DNA of 64,000 nucleotides from Sphingomonas sp. FARSPH (lineage in GTDB: Bacteria > Pseudomonadota > Alphaproteobacteria > Sphingomonadales > Sphingomonadaceae): assembly GCF_003355005.1 (NCBI RefSeq), contig NZ_CP029985.1, positions 1,851,001 to 1,915,000 of the forward strand, read 5' to 3'. A program made the position numbers and the translations under genes. The notes beneath the pieces are model-generated. The model ran no database searches, was not told the origin of the DNA, and was given only the letters and a program-made list of their open reading frames with translations. Shown piece after piece: positions 44,990-53,921 of this stretch. Position 1 is the first letter of the stretch. Each line of letters begins with the position of its first letter.

Positions 44990-45895
44990 TTACCGGTCGC
45001 GCGCGACGACGTAGCGGGCCAGATCGCGCAGCACATCGGCCTCGGCGCCATGACCCTTCAGATGCTGGATCGCCTGGTCGACCAGCATCGCGCATTGTTC
45101 GCGCGCACGCTCGATGCCGAGCAGCGTCAGGAACGTCTCCTTGCCCGCGTCGGCATCCTTGCGCAGCTTCTTGCCCGCCGCTGCCTCGTCGCCTTCCGCG
45201 TCGAGCAGGTCGTCGGCGATCTGGAAGGCGAGGCCGAGGTCGCGCGCATAGCCGCGCAGCGCGACGCGCGCGTCGACGGGCACCCGGCCCAGGATCGCGC
45301 CCGCCTCCACCGCGACACTGATCAGCGCGCCGGTCTTCATCTGCTGCAACCGGGTGACGGTGGCGAGGTCGAAGCGCGAGCGTTCCGCGACGAGGTCCAT
45401 CATCTGGCCGCCCGCCATGCCCGACGGGCCGGACGCATGCGCGACCGCCATCACAAGCTCGGCACGAACGAACGGGTCGGGGTGCGTCGCAGGATCGGCG
45501 AGCACCTCGAACGCGAGCGCGTGCAGACAGTCGCCCGCCAGGATCGCGGTCGCCTCGTCGAACGCCTTGTGGACCGTCGGCTTGCCGCGGCGCAGGTCGT
45601 CGTCGTCCATTGCGGGCAGATCGTCGTGGATCAGCGAATAGACGTGGATCGCCTCGATCGCCGCCGCGACCTCGCCCGAACAGTCGCGCGATACGCCGAA
45701 CAGGTCGGCGGTGGCGCAGACGAGCAGCGGGCGCAGCCGCTTGCCCCCCCCGATCGCGGCATGGCGCATCGCATGGTACAGGTCGGCACGGGCATCGTCG
45801 GGCACCGCGAGCAATCGGTCGAAGCGGGCGTCGATATCCGCCGCCACTTCGGTCAGCGCGGTGGCAAGCGTTGGCGGAAGCGCGGCTGCGGCCAT
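44990..45895 (-). CDS. ispA: Polyprenyl (farnesyl) diphosphate synthase
   Basis: A 301-residue all-helical prenyltransferase that condenses IPP with DMAPP/GPP to farnesyl diphosphate. Substrate-binding sites: GGKRLRPLL, the first Asp-rich motif IHDDLPAMDDDDLRRGKPT, and the second FQIADDLLDAEGD. The residues before the first motif suggest a C15 product, though a C20 product is not excluded. It starts 4 nt after xseB, the usual xseB-ispA pairing. Confidence 0.93.
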   Translation of the reverse strand: MAAAALPPTLATALTEVAADIDARFDRLLAVPDDARADLYHAMRHAAIGGGKRLRPLLVCATADLFGVSRDCSGEVAAAIEAIHVYSLIHDDLPAMDDDDLRRGKPTVHKAFDEATAILAGDCLHALAFEVLADPATHPDPFVRAELVMAVAHASGPSGMAGGQMMDLVAERSRFDLATVTRLQQMKTGALISVAVEAGAILGRVPVDARVALRGYARDLGLAFQIADDLLDAEGDEAAAGKKLRKDADAGKETFLTLLGIERAREQCAMLVDQAIQHLKGHGAEADVLRDLARYVVARDR

Positions 45896-45899
45896 CGGA

Positions 45900-46139
45900 T
45901 CAACCTGCGGCAAAGGGGCGGGTGCCGGCGGCCTTGCCCTCGGCGTCCAGGCGGATCGCCTCGATCCGCGCCTGCGCCGCATCGAGCCGCTCGGCACAGC
46001 GCTGGCGCAACCGGTCACCGCGTTCGTAGAGCGCGATCGATTCGTCCAGGCTCGCCTCGCCGCTTTCCAATCGGGAGACGATACGCTCCAGTTCCTTGAG
46101 GGCATCCTCGAACGACAGGCTCTCGATCGGCGTATCCAT
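45900..46139 (-). CDS. xseB: Exodeoxyribonuclease VII small subunit
   Basis: 79 residues. Two-helix subunit that binds XseA in several copies to form the single-strand exonuclease. The diagnostic stretch is LSFEDALKELERIVSRLE followed by SLDESIALYERGDRL. XseA is not in the window. First gene of the xseB-ispA-coaD run. Confidence 0.95.
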   Translation of the reverse strand: MDTPIESLSFEDALKELERIVSRLESGEASLDESIALYERGDRLRQRCAERLDAAQARIEAIRLDAEGKAAGTRPFAAG

Positions 46140-46200
46140 GGGGACGCGCTATGCGGCAGGGCGGGGGATCGGGCAAGCACCCCTGCGCGTTCGGCCGGTC

Positions 46201-47559
46201 ATGTTCACCAGCATCAATCCCGCGACCGGCGAGGCCGGCACCCCGATCCCCGAACTGACCGCCGACGAGGTCGAGGCGCGCATTGCCCGCGCCGCGGCCA
46301 CCTACGCAAATTGGCGGACGACGTCGTATGACGAACGCACCGCGCTGCTCGAACGGATCGCCGAGGCGTTCGAAGCGGACAAGCGTCGTCTGGCGGAGAT
46401 CGCGACGCGTGAGATGGGCAAGACGCTGACCTCCGCCATTGCCGAGGTCGAGAAATGCGCCGCCGCCTTCCGCCATTATGCGCAGGAAGGGCCTGCGATG
46501 CTGGAGCCGCGCATGTTCCAGACCGCATCCGGACCCGCGACCGCGCGTTGGCTGCCGATGGGGCCGGTGCTGGCGGTGATGCCGTGGAACTTCCCCTATT
46601 GGCAGGTCATCCGCTTCGTCGCGCCGACGATCATGGCCGGCAACGTCGGGCTGCTGAAACACGCCTCGATCACGCAAGGATGCGCCGCTGCGATCGAGGA
46701 GACGATCATCGCCGCCGGTGCGCCCGCCGGTCTGTTCCAGAACCTCGCCATCCGGTCGGACAAGGTGGAGGCGCTGATCGACGATCCGCGGATCGTCGCC
46801 GTGACGCTCACCGGCAGCGAAGGGGCGGGGATCAAGGTCGCCGAGGCGGCCGGGCGCAACCTCAAGAAGGTCGTGCTGGAACTGGGCGGCTCGGACCCGT
46901 TCATCGTCATGCCGTCCGCCGATCTCGACAAAGCGGTCGAACAGGCGGTGAAGGCGCGTATCCAGAACACCGGCCAGTCGTGCATCTGCGCAAAGCGCAT
47001 GATCGTTCATGCCGACATCTACGATACGTTTCTCGACCGGTTCGGCGCGGCGATGCGCGCGGTGAAGGCCGGCGATCCGCTGGACCCCGCCACCGACATG
47101 GGGCCCCTGTCGAGCGAAGAGCAGCGGCAGACGACGCTGGACCAGATCGACGCGATCGAGAAGGCGGGCGGCCGCCTGCTGTTCGGCGGCGAGGCGCTGC
47201 TGGGCAAGGGCGCCTATATGTCGGCGGGCGTGATTGTCGACGTGCCCGTCGACCATCCCGCGGCGCAGGAGGAAGTGTTCGGCCCGGTGGCGATGGTGTT
47301 CCGCGCCGACGATATCGACGCCGCGATCGCCCTCGCCAACGACGTGCCCTTCGGCTTGGGATCGTCCGTGTGGACCAACGATCCGGGCGAGCGCGCGCGG
47401 TTCGAACGCGACATCGCCGCGGGTATGACCGCGATCAACGCAATGCTCGCCTCTTCACCCGAAGCGCCGTTCGGCGGGATCAAACGCTCAGGCCATGGGC
47501 GCGAACTGGGGCCTTACGGCCTGCACGAGTTCATGAACCTCAAGACGGTGTTCGGCTGA
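46201..47559 (+). CDS. NAD(P)-dependent aldehyde dehydrogenase (succinate-semialdehyde type)
   Basis: 452 residues. Oxidises an aldehyde to its acid. Key residues: Lys/Asn region MPWNFPYWQVIRF, the general base Glu in LELGGSDPFIV, nucleophile Cys261 in NTGQSCICAKRM, and EEVFGPVAMVF. The shorter N-terminus (SINPATGEAG) and the QSCICAKRM context match the GabD/Sad-like succinate-semialdehyde dehydrogenases. ATG 46201 is 62 nt from the divergent xseB start. It is monocistronic. Substrate choice is inferred. Confidence 0.9.
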   Translation: MFTSINPATGEAGTPIPELTADEVEARIARAAATYANWRTTSYDERTALLERIAEAFEADKRRLAEIATREMGKTLTSAIAEVEKCAAAFRHYAQEGPAMLEPRMFQTASGPATARWLPMGPVLAVMPWNFPYWQVIRFVAPTIMAGNVGLLKHASITQGCAAAIEETIIAAGAPAGLFQNLAIRSDKVEALIDDPRIVAVTLTGSEGAGIKVAEAAGRNLKKVVLELGGSDPFIVMPSADLDKAVEQAVKARIQNTGQSCICAKRMIVHADIYDTFLDRFGAAMRAVKAGDPLDPATDMGPLSSEEQRQTTLDQIDAIEKAGGRLLFGGEALLGKGAYMSAGVIVDVPVDHPAAQEEVFGPVAMVFRADDIDAAIALANDVPFGLGSSVWTNDPGERARFERDIAAGMTAINAMLASSPEAPFGGIKRSGHGRELGPYGLHEFMNLKTVFG

Positions 47560-47563
47560 GCGA

Positions 47564-47758
47564 TCACCGCAGGCGCTGCGTCCAGGTATAGAGGACCGAG
47601 ACGCCGACCAGCCCGAAGTCGATCGCGGCCTGCATGCGGTGCGGCGTCGGGTCGGCGGCGTCGTGCGTGATCAGCCGGATGTCCGCGGTGGGATGGCGCA
47701 CGGCGATGATCGCGAGCGCAAGGCCCGCACCGATCGCTATCTTCCGCCGGTCGCTCAT
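47564..47758 (-). CDS. Small hypothetical protein
   Basis: 64 residues with a hydrophobic N-terminal segment (KIAIGAGLALAIIAV) and a second weakly hydrophobic stretch near the end (IDFGLVGVSVLYTW). Not recognised. It is convergent with the aldehyde dehydrogenase (4 nt between stops). Codon pattern and the two hydrophobic parts make a real small membrane protein plausible. Confidence 0.45.
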   Translation of the reverse strand: MSDRRKIAIGAGLALAIIAVRHPTADIRLITHDAADPTPHRMQAAIDFGLVGVSVLYTWTQRLR

Positions 47759-47814
47759 CCGTTACGCCTCCCGATGCGGCAGCATAACAGCGTGGGCGGG
47801 ACGCCGCCAGTGGG

Positions 47815-49491
47815 TCAGGCGGCGCTGAACAGCGGCGCCGCGCCGCGGACGCGGTCGCGACCGGCAGCCTTCGCCTCGAACAGCGCGCGGTCGGCGCAGC
47901 GGTACAGCGCCTTCCAGTCGGTTTCCCGATCGAGCGGGCCCGAACAGGTGCCGATGCTGGCGGTGACGGACAGATCGAACGGCATGCGCTCCGCGCGCAA
48001 CGCGTCGAGCACCGCGTCTGCGTCGAACGCGGGTTCAGCGGGCATCAGCAGGGCGAACTCCTCGCCACCGAACCGGGCAATCAGCGTGCCCGGCGGTGCC
48101 ACCGTGCGTAGCGACCGGGCGACGCGGCGCAGCACCTCGTCGCCGCCGTCATGGCCGATCGTCTCATTGACCGCCTTGAAATGGTCGATGTCGGCGATGA
48201 CGAGTTGCTGATCTCCGCTGCGGCCGATCGCCTGCTCCAGGAAGGCGCGACGGTTGAGCAGCCCGGTCAGCGGGTCGGTCGCGGCGAGCAGGCGGGCGGC
48301 GATTTCCTGCTCGCGCGCGCTGTCGCGCTCCAGGCTGAGCAGGCGGATGCGATAGGCGACGCCCAGCGACGACAGCGACGCTTCCAGCGCCATTGCGAGC
48401 AGCGTGGAATGATCGATCCACCAATACCAGCTGATGACGTTCATCGCCGCGAGGATACGCACCGAACACAGGGCGACGGGCGCGCCCCAGGCGATGGCGA
48501 AGACCCACAGATGGTTGCTGCGCGCGCGCCACGCCCGCCACAGCACCGCGCCGACCAAGCCGATCAGCAGGACGTAGGACAGGTTGACGGCGAGGTTGAT
48601 CGCGACCGGGAAACGCGGCGTGAACAGGGCGAAGCTCGACGAACTGACCAGGATCGCCGCCGCCACCACATTGCTCGTCGGGCGTAGCCAGCCGTCGAAC
48701 ACGCGGCGTTCGAAGAAGGCGCGCGCGAAGGTGATCGCGGCGACCGCCGCGACGGCGAGCAGCACATAATTGAGGCGCATCCGGTCGTTGTTGTCGATCG
48801 CGGTGATCTGGCCGAGGAACCCCGAAGAACTGAACGCATAGCCGAGCAGGCTGAGCACCATCAGGCAATAGGCGGGCTGGAACGCCTGGCGCAGCGCCGC
48901 CCACAAGGCGAGATTATAGATCAGCAGCGCGATGCACATGCCCGCGAACGTCGCGTACAGGGCGGCCATGCCCAGTTCATGGCGCACGGCTTCCCGACCG
49001 CTGACGATATACGCGCCATTGACGATGCCGCGCACGTTGAGCGAGCCTTCGATATGCCAGAGCAGGCGGACCGGCTGCGCCTCGCGCGGCGGCAGCGGCA
49101 GCTGGAAGGTCGCGCCCAGCATCAACGCGCGGCCCGCGGCGCGACTGTCGAAACCGAGCCGACGGATCGCGCCGTCGCTATAGAGGATGTAGAGCGAAAC
49201 CTGCCGTTGCCAGGTGCTGGCGAAGCGGATCGCGGCCCTGTCCGCACCCGTATGGGGGATCGGCCGGGACAGCATCCAGTAATCGCCGGCGCCATAATGA
49301 TTCTGCGGTGTCGTGCAGTCGAACCGGGCCGGATCGGCGAACATCCGCACGGCCGTGTCCGCTGGCCGCGCGCGCGCGACGCAGGTTTGCAGCGGCACGC
49401 CCGGCATCGCGGACGCCGGCACGGCGCAGGCGATCGCGATCATCGCTCCGAACAGGGCGATCAGTCGAGCGAGGGCGCGGGTCACCGACAT
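47815..49491 (-). CDS. Diguanylate cyclase with 7TM-DISM sensory region
   Basis: 558 residues. A signal peptide, then an exported beta-rich ligand domain (about 30-170), then seven membrane helices (about 175-385). A coiled linker leads to a GGDEF domain with the active-site loop GGEEF at 475-479 (ARFGGEEFALL) and the substrate region ADIDHFKAVNETIGHDGGDEVL. It makes cyclic di-GMP in response to an extracytoplasmic cue, perhaps a carbohydrate as in other 7TMR-DISM proteins. The RxxD product-inhibition site is absent in the residues before GGEEF. Monocistronic. Confidence 0.93.
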   Translation of the reverse strand: MSVTRALARLIALFGAMIAIACAVPASAMPGVPLQTCVARARPADTAVRMFADPARFDCTTPQNHYGAGDYWMLSRPIPHTGADRAAIRFASTWQRQVSLYILYSDGAIRRLGFDSRAAGRALMLGATFQLPLPPREAQPVRLLWHIEGSLNVRGIVNGAYIVSGREAVRHELGMAALYATFAGMCIALLIYNLALWAALRQAFQPAYCLMVLSLLGYAFSSSGFLGQITAIDNNDRMRLNYVLLAVAAVAAITFARAFFERRVFDGWLRPTSNVVAAAILVSSSSFALFTPRFPVAINLAVNLSYVLLIGLVGAVLWRAWRARSNHLWVFAIAWGAPVALCSVRILAAMNVISWYWWIDHSTLLAMALEASLSSLGVAYRIRLLSLERDSAREQEIAARLLAATDPLTGLLNRRAFLEQAIGRSGDQQLVIADIDHFKAVNETIGHDGGDEVLRRVARSLRTVAPPGTLIARFGGEEFALLMPAEPAFDADAVLDALRAERMPFDLSVTASIGTCSGPLDRETDWKALYRCADRALFEAKAAGRDRVRGAAPLFSAA

Positions 49492-49597
49492 CGGGTCGGC
49501 GATACGGCCGCTTCACCAAACAATGGTTAACATCGTCGCAGCTTATCGTCCCTCGCGGCGCGCAAACTGCCGCGACGTCGTCGTTTTCTGTCGGCGG

Positions 49598-49855
49598 CTA
49601 TCGGATCGCCCCACCTCGCTGGCGCACCGACAGGACGAAACCCGTCGGCCCCGCGCCATGCACGCGCAGGACGAACGGGCGCAGCAGCGCGACGTCGTGG
49701 CACCCCGCTGGATGGTCCGCATAGGCGTCCAGCCGGCGCGCCGTATCGATCGCCGCCCACGCTAGCCGGGTTTCCGCCCCCCGACCGATCGCCCCGAGGT
49801 ACCGGCGGATATGTTCGAGATCGGCGATCGCGCCTTCGGTCCAGATCAGCGCCAC
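49598..49855 (-). CDS. RelE/ParE-like toxin
   Basis: 85 residues starting with GTG at 49855. The N-terminal helix LIWTEGAIADLEHIRRYLGAI is the ParE signature (W-T-x2-A-x2-D-L-x2-I-x2-Y), and the final strands (FVLRVHGAGPTGFVLSVRQR) match the RelE/ParE sheet. ParE toxins poison gyrase; RelE types cut mRNA. It overlaps the preceding 64-residue gene by 10 nt, the typical antitoxin-toxin order. Longer frames upstream are just the shadow of that gene. Confidence 0.75.
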   Translation of the reverse strand: MALIWTEGAIADLEHIRRYLGAIGRGAETRLAWAAIDTARRLDAYADHPAGCHDVALLRPFVLRVHGAGPTGFVLSVRQRGGAIR

Positions 49856-50040
49856 GGCGGGGTTCCGCCGCCCTGCGTGCCCCACAGGCCCAGCCAAAGC
49901 GCGACGGCCTCGTTGCCCAGCAGCCGTCCGGCGGTGATGTCGCCGTAACCCCGTGCGTCCAGCCGGTCGACCATATCGGGATCGTCGAAGAGATTGTCGG
50001 CGGCCTCGCGCGGCACATTCTGCTGATCGTCCGGGTCCAT
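49846..50040 (-). CDS. Candidate antitoxin partner of the ParE-like toxin
   Basis: 64 residues, not recognised as ParD, RHH, AbrB or Phd type. The N-terminal half is acidic (MDPDDQQNVPREAADNLFDDPDMVDRLDARG) and the C-terminal half is hydrophobic and aromatic (NEAVALWLGLWGTQGG). Start ATG 50040. Position directly before and overlapping the toxin is the only basis for calling it an antitoxin. Confidence 0.55.
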   Translation of the reverse strand: MDPDDQQNVPREAADNLFDDPDMVDRLDARGYGDITAGRLLGNEAVALWLGLWGTQGGGTPPWR

Positions 50041-50058
50041 GCAGGATCGGATACAATG

Positions 50059-50093
50059 AAAACGGAGCGACTTTTCGCAAAGTCGCTCCGTTT
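50059..50093 (-). terminator. Strong intrinsic terminator of clpA
   Basis: On the minus strand, a stem of about 15 bp (AAACGGAGCGACTTT pairing with AAAGTCGCTCCGTTT) with a GCGA loop is followed directly by TTTT. It lies 20 nt after the clpA stop and before the toxin-antitoxin genes. Confidence 0.9.
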
Positions 50094-50113
50094 CGGATCG
50101 GTCTTGCCGCAGG

Positions 50114-52429
50114 TTACTTGGCGTCGACGGCCTCGGGTTTGCCCTTTTTCTTGGGCTTTTTCGGCGCGGCCGGCTCGATCGCAAAGGACAGCGCGCCGTC
50201 CTTCATCTTCACCGTCACCTCGCCGCCGTGCACCAGCTTGCCGAATAGCAGTTCCTCGGCGAGCGGCTGCTTGATCTTCTCCTGGATCAGGCGGCCCATC
50301 GGACGGGCGCCGTACAGGCGGTCGTAGCCCTTTTCGGTCAGCCAGCTCTTTGCGGCATCGTCCAGGTTTATGTGCACTTGGCGATCCGCCAGCTGCAGTT
50401 CGAGCTGGAGGATGAACTTGTCCACCACCCGCGCGACCACCTCGGTCGGCAGGTAGCCGAAGGGCACGATCGCATCGAGCCGGTTGCGGAACTCGGGCGA
50501 GAACATCCGCTGCACCGCCTGCTCGTCCTCACCCTCGCGGGTCAGGTTGCCGAAGCCGACCGTCTCGCGCGCCATGTCCGCGGCGCCCGCATTGGTCGTC
50601 ATGATCAGGATGACGTTGCGGAAATCGACCGTCTTGCCGTGCTGGTCGGTCAGGCGGCCGTTGTCCATCACCTGGAGCAGGATGTTATAGAGGTCCGGAT
50701 GCGCCTTCTCGATCTCGTCGAGCAACAGCACGCAATGCGGGTTCTGGTCGACCGCATCGGTCAACAGACCGCCCTGGTCGAAGCCGACATAGCCCGGGGG
50801 CGCGCCGATCAGCCGGCTGACCGAATGGCGCTCCATATATTCGGACATGTCGAATCGCTGGAGCGGGATGCCCAGGATCGTCGCGAGCTGCTTTGCGACC
50901 TCGGTCTTGCCGACGCCGGTCGGGCCGGTGAACAGATAGTTGCCGATCGGTTTTTCCGGATCGCGCAGGCCGGCGCGGCTGAGCTTGATCGCCGCGGCGA
51001 GCTTCTCGATCGCACCGTTCTGCCCGAACACGACGCGCTTCAGGTCGGTTTCCAGCGTCTCCAGCACCTTTTTGTCGTCGGAGCTGACCGATTTCGGCGG
51101 GATGCGCGCCATTGTCGCGATCACCGCCTCGATCTCGCGCGCGGTGATCGTCTTCTTGCGCTTGTTCTGCGGCACCAGCATCTGCATCGCGCCGACTTCG
51201 TCGATAACGTCGATCGCCTTGTCGGGCAGCTTGCGGTCGTTGATGTAGCGTGCCGACAATTCCACCGCCGACTTGATCGCATCGGGCGTGTACTTGACGC
51301 TGTGATGCTCCTCGAACGCCGAGCGCAGGCCGGCGAGGATCTTGATCGTATCCTCGATCGTCGGCTCGTTGACGTCGATCTTCTGGAACCGGCGCAGCAG
51401 CGCGCGATCCTTTTCGAAGTGGTTGCGGAACTCTTTGTAGGTCGTCGATCCGATGCAGCGGATCGAACCGCCCGACAGCGCCGGCTTCAGCAGATTGGAC
51501 GCATCCATCGCCCCGCCGCTGGTCGCGCCGGCGCCGATCACGGTATGGATTTCGTCGATGAACAGCACCGCGTGCGGCAGCTTTTCCAACTCGTTGACGA
51601 CCGCCTTCAGCCGCTCCTCGAAATCGCCGCGATAGCGGGTGCCGGCAAGCAAAGCGCCCATGTCGAGGCTATAGATCACCGCCTCCTTGAGCACGTCAGG
51701 CACCTCGCCCTCGACGATCTTGCGCGCCAGGCCTTCGGCGATCGCGGTCTTGCCGACGCCGGGATCACCGACATAGAGCGGATTGTTCTTTGATCGGCGG
51801 CACAGGATCTGGATCGTGCGGTCGACCTCCGGCCCGCGGCCGATCAACGGATCGACCTTGCCGATCTTCGCCTTTTCGTTGAGATCGACGGTGAACTGCT
51901 TGAGCGCGCTTTCGCTCTTGCCCTTGTCCGCGGCGGCCTTCGGCTTCTCCTCTTCGGCACCCTTGGGCGGCGCGGCCTCGGTCGCCTGGCCGCCCTTGCC
52001 GACGCCATGGCTGATGAAGCTGACCGCATCGAGGCGGCTCATGTCCTGTTGTTGCAGGAAATAGACGGCGTAGCTCTCGCGTTCGCTGAACAACGCGACG
52101 AGCACATTCGCGCCCGTCACCTCGTCACGGCCCGACGACTGGACGTGCAGGATCGCGCGCTGGACGACGCGCTGGAAACCGCTGGTCGGCGACGGATCGG
52201 TCGCGGCATCCACTTTCAACGCGTCGAGCTCGGTATCGAGATAATGGGCGACGGTGGTCTTTAGATCGCCGAGATCGACGTTGCAGGCCTCCATCACCTT
52301 CGACGCATGCTCGTCGCCGATCAGCGCGAGAAGCAGATGCTCCAGCGTCGCATATTCGTGGCGGCGGGACGACGCGGCCTCGAGCGCCTTGTGCAGCGTG
52401 GTCTCGAGCGCGGGGGCGAAGGATGGCAT
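50114..52429 (-). CDS. clpA: ATP-dependent Clp protease ATPase subunit ClpA
   Basis: 771 residues. Clp N-domain repeats (MPSFAPALETTLHKALEAASSRRHEYATLEHLLLAL), a linker rich in Lys/Ala/Glu (about 150-175), then two AAA+ modules with Walker A GDPGVGKT and GPTGVGKT. Tyr-loop and sensor residues are present, and there is no ClpB-type middle coiled coil, which separates it from ClpB. It unfolds substrates for ClpP. The C-terminus is basic and Lys/Pro-rich. clpS and clpP are not in the window. A terminator follows. Confidence 0.96.
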   Translation of the reverse strand: MPSFAPALETTLHKALEAASSRRHEYATLEHLLLALIGDEHASKVMEACNVDLGDLKTTVAHYLDTELDALKVDAATDPSPTSGFQRVVQRAILHVQSSGRDEVTGANVLVALFSERESYAVYFLQQQDMSRLDAVSFISHGVGKGGQATEAAPPKGAEEEKPKAAADKGKSESALKQFTVDLNEKAKIGKVDPLIGRGPEVDRTIQILCRRSKNNPLYVGDPGVGKTAIAEGLARKIVEGEVPDVLKEAVIYSLDMGALLAGTRYRGDFEERLKAVVNELEKLPHAVLFIDEIHTVIGAGATSGGAMDASNLLKPALSGGSIRCIGSTTYKEFRNHFEKDRALLRRFQKIDVNEPTIEDTIKILAGLRSAFEEHHSVKYTPDAIKSAVELSARYINDRKLPDKAIDVIDEVGAMQMLVPQNKRKKTITAREIEAVIATMARIPPKSVSSDDKKVLETLETDLKRVVFGQNGAIEKLAAAIKLSRAGLRDPEKPIGNYLFTGPTGVGKTEVAKQLATILGIPLQRFDMSEYMERHSVSRLIGAPPGYVGFDQGGLLTDAVDQNPHCVLLLDEIEKAHPDLYNILLQVMDNGRLTDQHGKTVDFRNVILIMTTNAGAADMARETVGFGNLTREGEDEQAVQRMFSPEFRNRLDAIVPFGYLPTEVVARVVDKFILQLELQLADRQVHINLDDAAKSWLTEKGYDRLYGARPMGRLIQEKIKQPLAEELLFGKLVHGGEVTVKMKDGALSFAIEPAAPKKPKKKGKPEAVDAK

Positions 52430-52564
52430 GAGAATGTTACTCCAGTCGGGCCGCGGACGATGACGCGGCCCTTTCCACCAATGTCGGTATCGCGGGGCCG
52501 TCCATCAACCGGTCGGGCATCGTGCCGGCGCGTGACCAACGCGCAGGAGCGATGCCCGGTCCGG

Positions 52565-52759
52565 TCATCGACGGAATAGCGCGTCGGCGCTTGCGCGATG
52601 GTTAACGGCGCGTTCGCGATGCGCGTGGACGCGCGCGATCTCCGCCTCCAGCGCGGCGACCCGCGCGTCGAGTTCGGCCACGGAAAGCGGGTCTAGGTCC
52701 TGCCGGCGCAGCATCGCGAGCGCGTCGTCGGGACGAGGGGGAAGATCGTCCATGTCCAT
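52565..52759 (-). CDS. DUF1192-family protein
   Basis: 64 residues. MDMDDLPPRPDD followed by a single helix with heptad-like spacing (LDPLSVAELDARVAALEAEIARVHAHRERA) is the pattern of the small alphaproteobacterial DUF1192 family, of unknown function. Start chosen at ATG 52759, where conserved Asp-rich family N-terminus begins. It is divergent from the quinone oxidoreductase gene. Confidence 0.8.
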   Translation of the reverse strand: MDMDDLPPRPDDALAMLRRQDLDPLSVAELDARVAALEAEIARVHAHRERAVNHRASADALFRR

Positions 52760-52836
52760 AACGTGACGCAACGTTGACCCGCGCCAAAGCGATGTCAATA
52801 AGCGACGGACCGCGCCATGGACGAGGATGCGACCGG

Positions 52837-53838
52837 ATGACCGAGATCCCCGAAACGATGCAGGCGATCGACCCGGAAGGTGCGGGGGGACCAGAGGTCC
52901 TGCGGCTCGTGACGCGACCCGTGCCGCGCCCCGCCATGGGCGAGGTGCTGGTCCGCGTCGCCGCCGCGGGCGTCAACCGGCCCGACGTTCTGCAGCGCAA
53001 GGGCGGCTATCCGCCGCCGCCGGGCGCGCCGTCGATTCCGGGGCTGGAGATCGCGGGCACCGTCGTGGCGCTCGGCGATGGCGCGGATGCCGCGCTGCTC
53101 GGCCAGCCGGTGTGCGCGCTGCTCGCTGGCGGCGGCTATGCGGAATATGCCGCGGTCGCTGCCGGCCAGTGCCTGCCCGTGCCCGACGGCCTCGAGATGT
53201 ACGAGGCGGCGGCATTGCCGGAAACCGTGTTCACCGTGTGGACCAACCTGTTCGAACGGGCCTTTGCCGCGCAGGGCGACACGGTGCTGGTCCACGGCGG
53301 CACCAGCGGAATCGGCACCACCGCGATCGCGCTCGGCCAGCTGTTCGGCCTGACCGTCATCGTCACCTGCGGCGACGCGCGCAAATGCGCCCGCGCGCTG
53401 GAGCTCGGTGCGGCGCACGCGATCAATTACCATGACGAGGATTTCGTCGCGCGCGTCCGCGAGATCACTGGGGGCGCCGGGGTTGCGGCGGTGCTCGACA
53501 TGGTTGGCGGCGATTACGTGCCGCGCAACCTCGAATGCCTCGCCGACGATGGCCGCCATGTCTCGATCGCGGTGCAGCGCGGCACGCAGGCGACGGTGCC
53601 CTTGTTCGACATCATGCGCCGGCGCCTGACGCTGACCGGATCGACGCTGCGTCCGCGCGACAGCGCATTCAAGTCGCTCGTCGCGGACGAGATCGCGCGC
53701 GTCGTCTGGCCGCATGTGGCCGCCGGCCGGCTGCGCCCCGTCATCGACCAGATCTATCCGCTAGGCGAGGCGGCGGCCGCACATGCCCGGATGGAACAGG
53801 GCGATCATATCGGCAAGATCGTGCTGACGGTCGGGTGA
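52837..53838 (+). CDS. NAD(P)H quinone oxidoreductase (medium-chain, zinc-independent)
   Basis: 333 residues of the QorA/TP53I3 (PIG3) family. N-terminal GroES-like catalytic domain with NRPDVLQRKGGYPPPPGAP and GLEIAGTVVALG, and a Rossmann domain with DTVLVHGGTSGIGTTAIALG. No zinc ligands of alcohol dehydrogenases are present. It reduces quinones by one electron using NADPH. ATG 52837 follows a GAGG site; ATG 52858 is a possible alternative. Confidence 0.92.
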   Translation: MTEIPETMQAIDPEGAGGPEVLRLVTRPVPRPAMGEVLVRVAAAGVNRPDVLQRKGGYPPPPGAPSIPGLEIAGTVVALGDGADAALLGQPVCALLAGGGYAEYAAVAAGQCLPVPDGLEMYEAAALPETVFTVWTNLFERAFAAQGDTVLVHGGTSGIGTTAIALGQLFGLTVIVTCGDARKCARALELGAAHAINYHDEDFVARVREITGGAGVAAVLDMVGGDYVPRNLECLADDGRHVSIAVQRGTQATVPLFDIMRRRLTLTGSTLRPRDSAFKSLVADEIARVVWPHVAAGRLRPVIDQIYPLGEAAAAHARMEQGDHIGKIVLTVG

Positions 53839-53921
53839 AACGAGAGGCCGACCGGCGTGCGCGTGGCGGGATCTAAGCGTGAAGCATGACGTTGGACAGG
53901 CGTAACGGATAGGATGAATTG

